This document shows positions 6,320 to 8,313 of a DNA stretch of 8,313 bases, one piece after another. A model generated the notes under the pieces. It made no database searches, was not told the origin of the DNA, and saw nothing but the letters and a program-made list of their open reading frames with translations. The DNA lies in contig CAYLHX010000035.1 of the NCBI GenBank assembly GCA_964383675.1, positions 1-8,313 on the forward strand. The letters run 5' to 3'. Source of the DNA: CAYLHX01 sp964383675. Its GTDB lineage: Bacteria; Patescibacteriota; Gracilibacteria; UBA1369; LOWO2-01-FULL-3. The first letter of the stretch is position 1. Every line of letters begins with the position of its first letter. The position numbers and the translations under genes are program-made.

Positions 6320-7260
6320 TATTTTAGAGCGTTAACAATTGTATTTACATTATGTTTCACCATGCCGACATAAGTTCCTTCAGGCGTACCGGCCTGCCCC
6401 ATAGCGTCACTAAAAAGTTCACCCCCAATCTCGATATTCCATCCTTCAGCCTGAACTCCTTCCTTCAAGGACTCAATCGATTTTTTCGGCACGCTGGACT
6501 CCACAAAAACCGCTTTAATCTCTCTCTCAACAATAAAATCAATCACCTCTTCCAGATCCTTCAAGCCATAGTCCGAACTGGTACTAATTCCCTGTAACCC
6601 CTTCACCTCTACTCCATAGGCTCTTCCAAAATAACCAAAGGCATCGTGAGCGGTAATCAATACTCTTTTTGCCGCCGGCACCTGTTCAACTTGTTCTCTC
6701 ACCCAAATTTCCAGATCACCCAACTCACTCAGATAACGATCAGCATTGGCCTGATAAACATCGGCATTTTCCGGATCAAGATCACTCAAAGCCTGTTCCA
6801 CAATAATAACCCCACGAGACCAAAGATCCACGTCAAACCAGATATGCGGGTCATAAGTTCCGCCAATGGAAGGATCCGCAGCCAAAAACCTGCTTTCATC
6901 ATTGATTCCGCTATGAATCATTTCACCTACAGCGTAAACATCGCCCTGTTCACCTAAGGACTCAAATATCTCCACCATTTTCCCCTCCAAATGCAAACCA
7001 ACATAAAAAACACCATCGGCATTTTCCAGTTTGCTTATATCACCCGCGCTGGGTTGATAAAGGTGCGGATCGACACCGGGCCCCATGAGGGCCTGCACTT
7101 CAACCAAATCACCCGCAATATTTTCCACCATATCGGCAAGCATTCCCACCGTAGTAACCACCTGCAATTTGCCGTCTTCTTCATCTGGCTGATTAAGCCC
7201 AACACAGGCGCTTAAACCAACCAAAACCGCAAAAATTGTCATTAAATTTCGTATTTTCAT
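6319..7260 (-). CDS. troA: Metal-binding lipoprotein of ABC importer (TroA-like)
   Basis: This is a cluster A-I solute-binding protein that captures Mn2+/Zn2+/Fe2+ outside the membrane and passes it to the permeases. The N terminus is a lipoprotein signal: MKIRN, a hydrophobic core, lipobox LSAC with lipidated Cys19, then an acidic linker. Metal ligands visible: H66 in DPHLYQPS, H139 in DPHIWFD, H205 in LITAHDAFGYF, and D285 in GGELFSDAMG. This His-His-His-Asp set, with AHDAFGYFGRAYGVEVKGLQG and EGTYVGMVKHN, follows Treponema TroA more closely than PsaA/MntC (which have Glu as third ligand). The long His-rich loop common in ZnuA is absent. At 313 residues it is of normal length. It is the first gene of the operon, with promoter and operator just upstream. 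The ATG at 7260 has no Shine-Dalgarno sequence. Zn versus Mn preference cannot be fixed. Confidence 0.95.
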   Translation of the reverse strand: MKIRNLMTIFAVLVGLSACVGLNQPDEEDGKLQVVTTVGMLADMVENIAGDLVEVQALMGPGVDPHLYQPSAGDISKLENADGVFYVGLHLEGKMVEIFESLGEQGDVYAVGEMIHSGINDESRFLAADPSIGGTYDPHIWFDVDLWSRGVIIVEQALSDLDPENADVYQANADRYLSELGDLEIWVREQVEQVPAAKRVLITAHDAFGYFGRAYGVEVKGLQGISTSSDYGLKDLEEVIDFIVEREIKAVFVESSVPKKSIESLKEGVQAEGWNIEIGGELFSDAMGQAGTPEGTYVGMVKHNVNTIVNALK

Positions 7261-7286
7261 TTCATAGATTAATTATGAATATAAAT

Positions 7287-7302
7287 GTTAGGCTTTCCTA
7301 AC
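7287..7302. promoter_or_regulatory. GTTAGG-CTTT-CCTAAC palindrome, putative DtxR/MntR-type operator
   Basis: This perfect 6-bp inverted repeat with a 4-base centre covers the predicted tro transcription start (near 7300), just downstream of the -10 at 7307-7312. TTAGG/CCTAA half-sites resemble operators of DtxR/IdeR-type regulators. The site and the neighbouring regulator gene point to metal-dependent repression of tro. For the divergent regulator promoter the site lies about 60-77 bases upstream of the start, so that gene need not be repressed by it. Confidence 0.72.
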
Positions 7303-7306
7303 TTTA

Positions 7307-7335
7307 TTAATATCACCTATCAATACCCTTGTCAA
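7307..7335 (-). promoter_or_regulatory. Promoter of the troABCD operon
   Basis: On the minus strand a perfect TTGACA (7330-7335) is followed after exactly 17 bases by TATTAA (7307-7312). Transcription would start near 7300, giving a leader of about 40 bases before the troA ATG. The operator at 7287-7302 overlaps this start, the arrangement expected for repression. Confidence 0.7.
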
Positions 7336-7357
7336 TAATTTTAATTGGACTTATTAT
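7329..7357 (+). promoter_or_regulatory. Promoter of the MntR-like regulator, predicted leaderless
   Basis: TTGTCA (7329-7334), 17 bases, then TATTAT (7352-7357), each one mismatch from consensus. The expected start, 7 bases after the -10, is base 7364, the A of the regulator's ATG, so the mRNA would have no leader. The -35 shares bases 7330-7334 with the -35 of the opposite tro promoter (TTGTCAA reads TTGACAA on the other strand), so one polymerase could exclude the other. Confidence 0.65.
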
Positions 7358-7363
7358 TCGAAC

Positions 7364-7735
7364 ATGGAACAAGAAGATTACCTGGAGACAATTTACAATC
7401 TCAAAAAGGAAAAAGGTTTCGTGCGCATTTCAGACATAGCCACGATCCTGGAGCTTAGCAAACCCTCGGTAACTCAGATGATGCAGCGATTGGAAAAAGA
7501 CGGCCTTGTTGAATACCAGCCCTATCAACCTTTGGAATTAACCGCAAAAGGTAAAAAGATCGGCAAAGATGTGGCCGAAAGGCACGAGGTTTTGGCGGAC
7601 TTCTTCACTGTTTTGGGCATACCGGAAAACATTCAAGACAAAGACATTCACGGCATCGAACACTGCTTAAGTCCGACCACGCTCAAGAAGCTCAAAAAGG
7701 TAACGGCGTTTTTGAAGAAAAAGAAGTACTCTTGA
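7364..7735 (+). CDS. mntR: MntR/DtxR-family metal-dependent regulator (short, two-domain)
   Basis: This 123-residue cytoplasmic DNA-binding protein should sense Mn or a similar ion and repress metal uptake. It has a winged helix-turn-helix (1-63; recognition region KPSVTQMMQRLEKDG 33-47, wing LVEYQPYQPLELTAKG) and a dimerisation helix set (64-123). Like Bacillus MntR it lacks the SH3-like third domain of DtxR/IdeR. By eye, D5, E8, H74, E99 and H100 align with MntR ligands D8, E11, H77, E102 and H103, but the residue matching MntR E99 (Cys102 in DtxR) is His96 (IHGIEH). This position influences metal choice, so the ion sensed may differ from Mn. The ATG at 7364 opens directly with the MEQEDYLETIY helix; it has no Shine-Dalgarno sequence and a predicted leaderless mRNA. 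It is divergent from troABCD, the likely target. troR would be an equally fair name. Confidence 0.9.
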   Translation: MEQEDYLETIYNLKKEKGFVRISDIATILELSKPSVTQMMQRLEKDGLVEYQPYQPLELTAKGKKIGKDVAERHEVLADFFTVLGIPENIQDKDIHGIEHCLSPTTLKKLKKVTAFLKKKKYS

Positions 7736-7760
7736 CCAGCCCCATACAACCCTCTATAAA
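7732..7760 (+). promoter_or_regulatory. Promoter of the threonine-pathway leader and aspartokinase gene
   Basis: TTGACC (7732-7737), 17 bases, then TATAAA (7755-7760). The -35 overlaps the TGA stop of the regulator gene. The expected start is at 7767 or 7768, and the leader-peptide ATG is at 7768, so the mRNA should begin at or one base before its first codon. Confidence 0.68.
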
Positions 7761-7767
7761 TAAGCCA

Positions 7768-7818
7768 ATGAGAAATTTGCAAATTACAATTACAACGACA
7801 ACCATTAGCACCAGTTAA
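7768..7818 (+). CDS. thrL: Thr/Ile-rich leader peptide of transcription attenuator
   Basis: A 16-codon frame reads MRNLQITITTTTISTS and ends in TAA. Six codons are Thr and three are Ile; from residue 6 to 15 nine of ten codons are one or the other. This is the same pattern as the thrL leader of Escherichia coli ([21 protein letters not shown] there is of like make-up), where charged Thr- and Ile-tRNA levels set ribosome position. It lies between a good promoter and a competing antiterminator/terminator pair ahead of an aspartokinase gene. The TAA directly abuts the antiterminator's left arm, so a ribosome that completes the peptide would cover that arm and let the terminator form. No Lys or Met codons for pathway control occur inside it apart from the start. 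It has no Shine-Dalgarno sequence and is probably translated as a leaderless message. The peptide itself likely has no other function. Confidence 0.85.
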   Translation: MRNLQITITTTTISTS

Positions 7819-7864
7819 CTGGGGTCGTCCAAGTAATTGAAAAATTTCTACACCACGGCTCCAG
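7819..7864 (+). promoter_or_regulatory. Antiterminator structure of the thr attenuator
   Basis: CTGGGGTCGT (7819-7828) can pair over 10 bp with ACGGCTCCAG (7855-7864), with two G-U pairs. The right arm is the same segment that forms the left arm of the terminator, so the two folds exclude each other. A protector hairpin is also possible: CCAG/CTGG within the palindrome CCAGTTAACTGG (7811-7822), plus ACGAC (7795-7799) with GTCGT (7824-7828). It would sequester the antiterminator arm when no ribosome is stalled. Confidence 0.75.
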
Positions 7865-7882
7865 CACATGGAGTCGATTTTT
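7856..7882 (+). terminator. Intrinsic terminator (attenuator) before the aspartokinase gene
   Basis: An 8-bp stem CGGCTCCA / TGGAGTCG (one G-U) with loop GCACA is followed by ATTTTT. It lies about 20 bases before the aspartokinase ATG and 58 bases after the start of the leader stop region. It would end transcription when Thr and Ile are plentiful. It may also stop read-through from the regulator gene, for which no other terminator is seen. Confidence 0.82.
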
Positions 7883-7901
7883 GTATATTAACCAAAAACC
7901 C

Positions 7902-8313
7902 ATGCAGGTATTAAAGTTCGGAGGCAGCTCGGTAGCTAACGCTGAAAGAATCAATCAGATGGCCGAAATTTTAAAAACGCAAACCGCGCCCTTCGCCGTA
8001 GTGGTTTCAGCATTGGGTGGCATCACCGACCAACTTATTCTGGCGGCCAATCAAGCCAAAGAAAACAACAAAGAATATTTAAAAACGTTTCAAGAGATCC
8101 AAGCCAGACATTTCCAAACCACTGAGGAACTACTGAAAAAAAGCGCACAAAAATCAACAAAGGCCAAAAAGATGCTGGAGCAAAATTTCAGTGAATTGGA
8201 AGACCTCTTACACGGTGTTTATCTAATAAAAGAGCTTTCAAATCGCACTCTAGACCTAATCATGAGTTTCGGTGAACGCCTATCCGCTTTTATTGTAAGT
8301 CAATATCTACCAA
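7902..8313 (+). CDS. thrA: Aspartokinase, N-terminal part (3' end outside window); probably bifunctional ThrA-type
   Basis: Aspartokinase phosphorylates aspartate, the first step to Thr, Ile, Met and Lys. The gene runs off the window; 137 codons are present. They open with MQVLKFGGSSVANAERI, with the ATP/substrate KFGGSS motif at 5-10, then VVVSALGGITDQL (33-45), and later DLLHGVYLIKELSNRTLD and MSFGERLSA, where the Ser-Phe-Gly-Glu element is part of the substrate site. The start and the long helical insert (about 50-105) with LLHG resemble the kinase half of ThrA aspartokinase-homoserine dehydrogenases rather than the LysC types of Bacillus. The dehydrogenase half, if present, is beyond the edge. 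The thr-type attenuator upstream supports a role in threonine/isoleucine supply. The ATG has no Shine-Dalgarno sequence. The kinase call is firm; the bifunctional call is inference. Confidence 0.9.
   Translation, partial: MQVLKFGGSSVANAERINQMAEILKTQTAPFAVVVSALGGITDQLILAANQAKENNKEYLKTFQEIQARHFQTTEELLKKSAQKSTKAKKMLEQNFSELEDLLHGVYLIKELSNRTLDLIMSFGERLSAFIVSQYLP

Noticed and set aside
6008..6957. Several + strand frames opposite troB and troA (6008-6373, 6352-6597, 6646-6957)
   Set aside because: All are antisense to well-conserved tro genes, with no promoter or family features.
7648..7869. 73-codon minus strand frame over the end of the regulator and the attenuator
   Set aside because: It runs antisense through the regulator, leader peptide and terminator; the Cys-rich product has no family features.
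7768..7901. T-box or lysine riboswitch ahead of the aspartokinase gene
   Set aside because: The leader is too short and lacks the conserved T-box sequence and the lysine aptamer helices; the Thr/Ile leader peptide explains the terminator fully.

Overview
The window is a compact bacterial segment: genes on both strands, short gaps, the standard code with TAA, TGA and TAG stops, and no mobile element, CRISPR array, tRNA or rRNA. Gene families and sigma70-type promoters (TTGACA/TATAAT-like) show a bacterium. Almost no gene has a Shine-Dalgarno sequence, and two transcripts appear to begin at or one base before the start codon. This, with the odd gene set and two unrecognised small proteins, suggests an uncultured lineage such as a Patescibacteria/CPR-type or similar group; that placement is inference and I cannot name a taxon.

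Layout. Bases 1-1779 (+) hold the end of argG and all of argH, translationally coupled: the last two steps of arginine synthesis. Bases 1789-2651 hold two divergent unrecognised small genes, a 110-residue membrane protein (-) and a 128-residue protein (+), around a roughly 140-bp regulatory gap with a 16-bp TTAGAC/GTCTAA palindrome. Bases 2643-3383 (-) encode a VIT/CCC1-type Fe/Mn transporter. Bases 3453-7260 (-) are a tightly packed troABCD-like metal ABC importer operon (order of transcription: binding lipoprotein, ATPase, two permeases). Its first permease carries a DtxR/MntR-like domain at its C terminus, an architecture resembling chlamydial YtgCR. A separate, divergent MntR-like regulator lies at 7364-7735 (+). 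In between are back-to-back promoters that share one -35 element, and a GTTAGG/CCTAAC operator sits over the predicted start of tro transcription.

Bases 7732-8313 (+) hold the start of a threonine-pathway aspartokinase gene (thrA-like, cut by the window edge). It is preceded by a complete classical attenuator: a promoter, a 16-residue leader peptide (MRNLQITITTTTISTS) rich in Thr and Ile, an antiterminator, and a competing intrinsic terminator. The leader peptide was not among obvious long ORFs and is the most striking find.

Working together: the tro genes import Mn/Zn/Fe under metal-responsive repression, while the VIT-family protein probably moves Fe/Mn out of the cytoplasm, so the block looks like a metal homeostasis module. 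The arginine and threonine genes on either side are amino-acid biosynthesis loci, the latter controlled by ribosome stalling.
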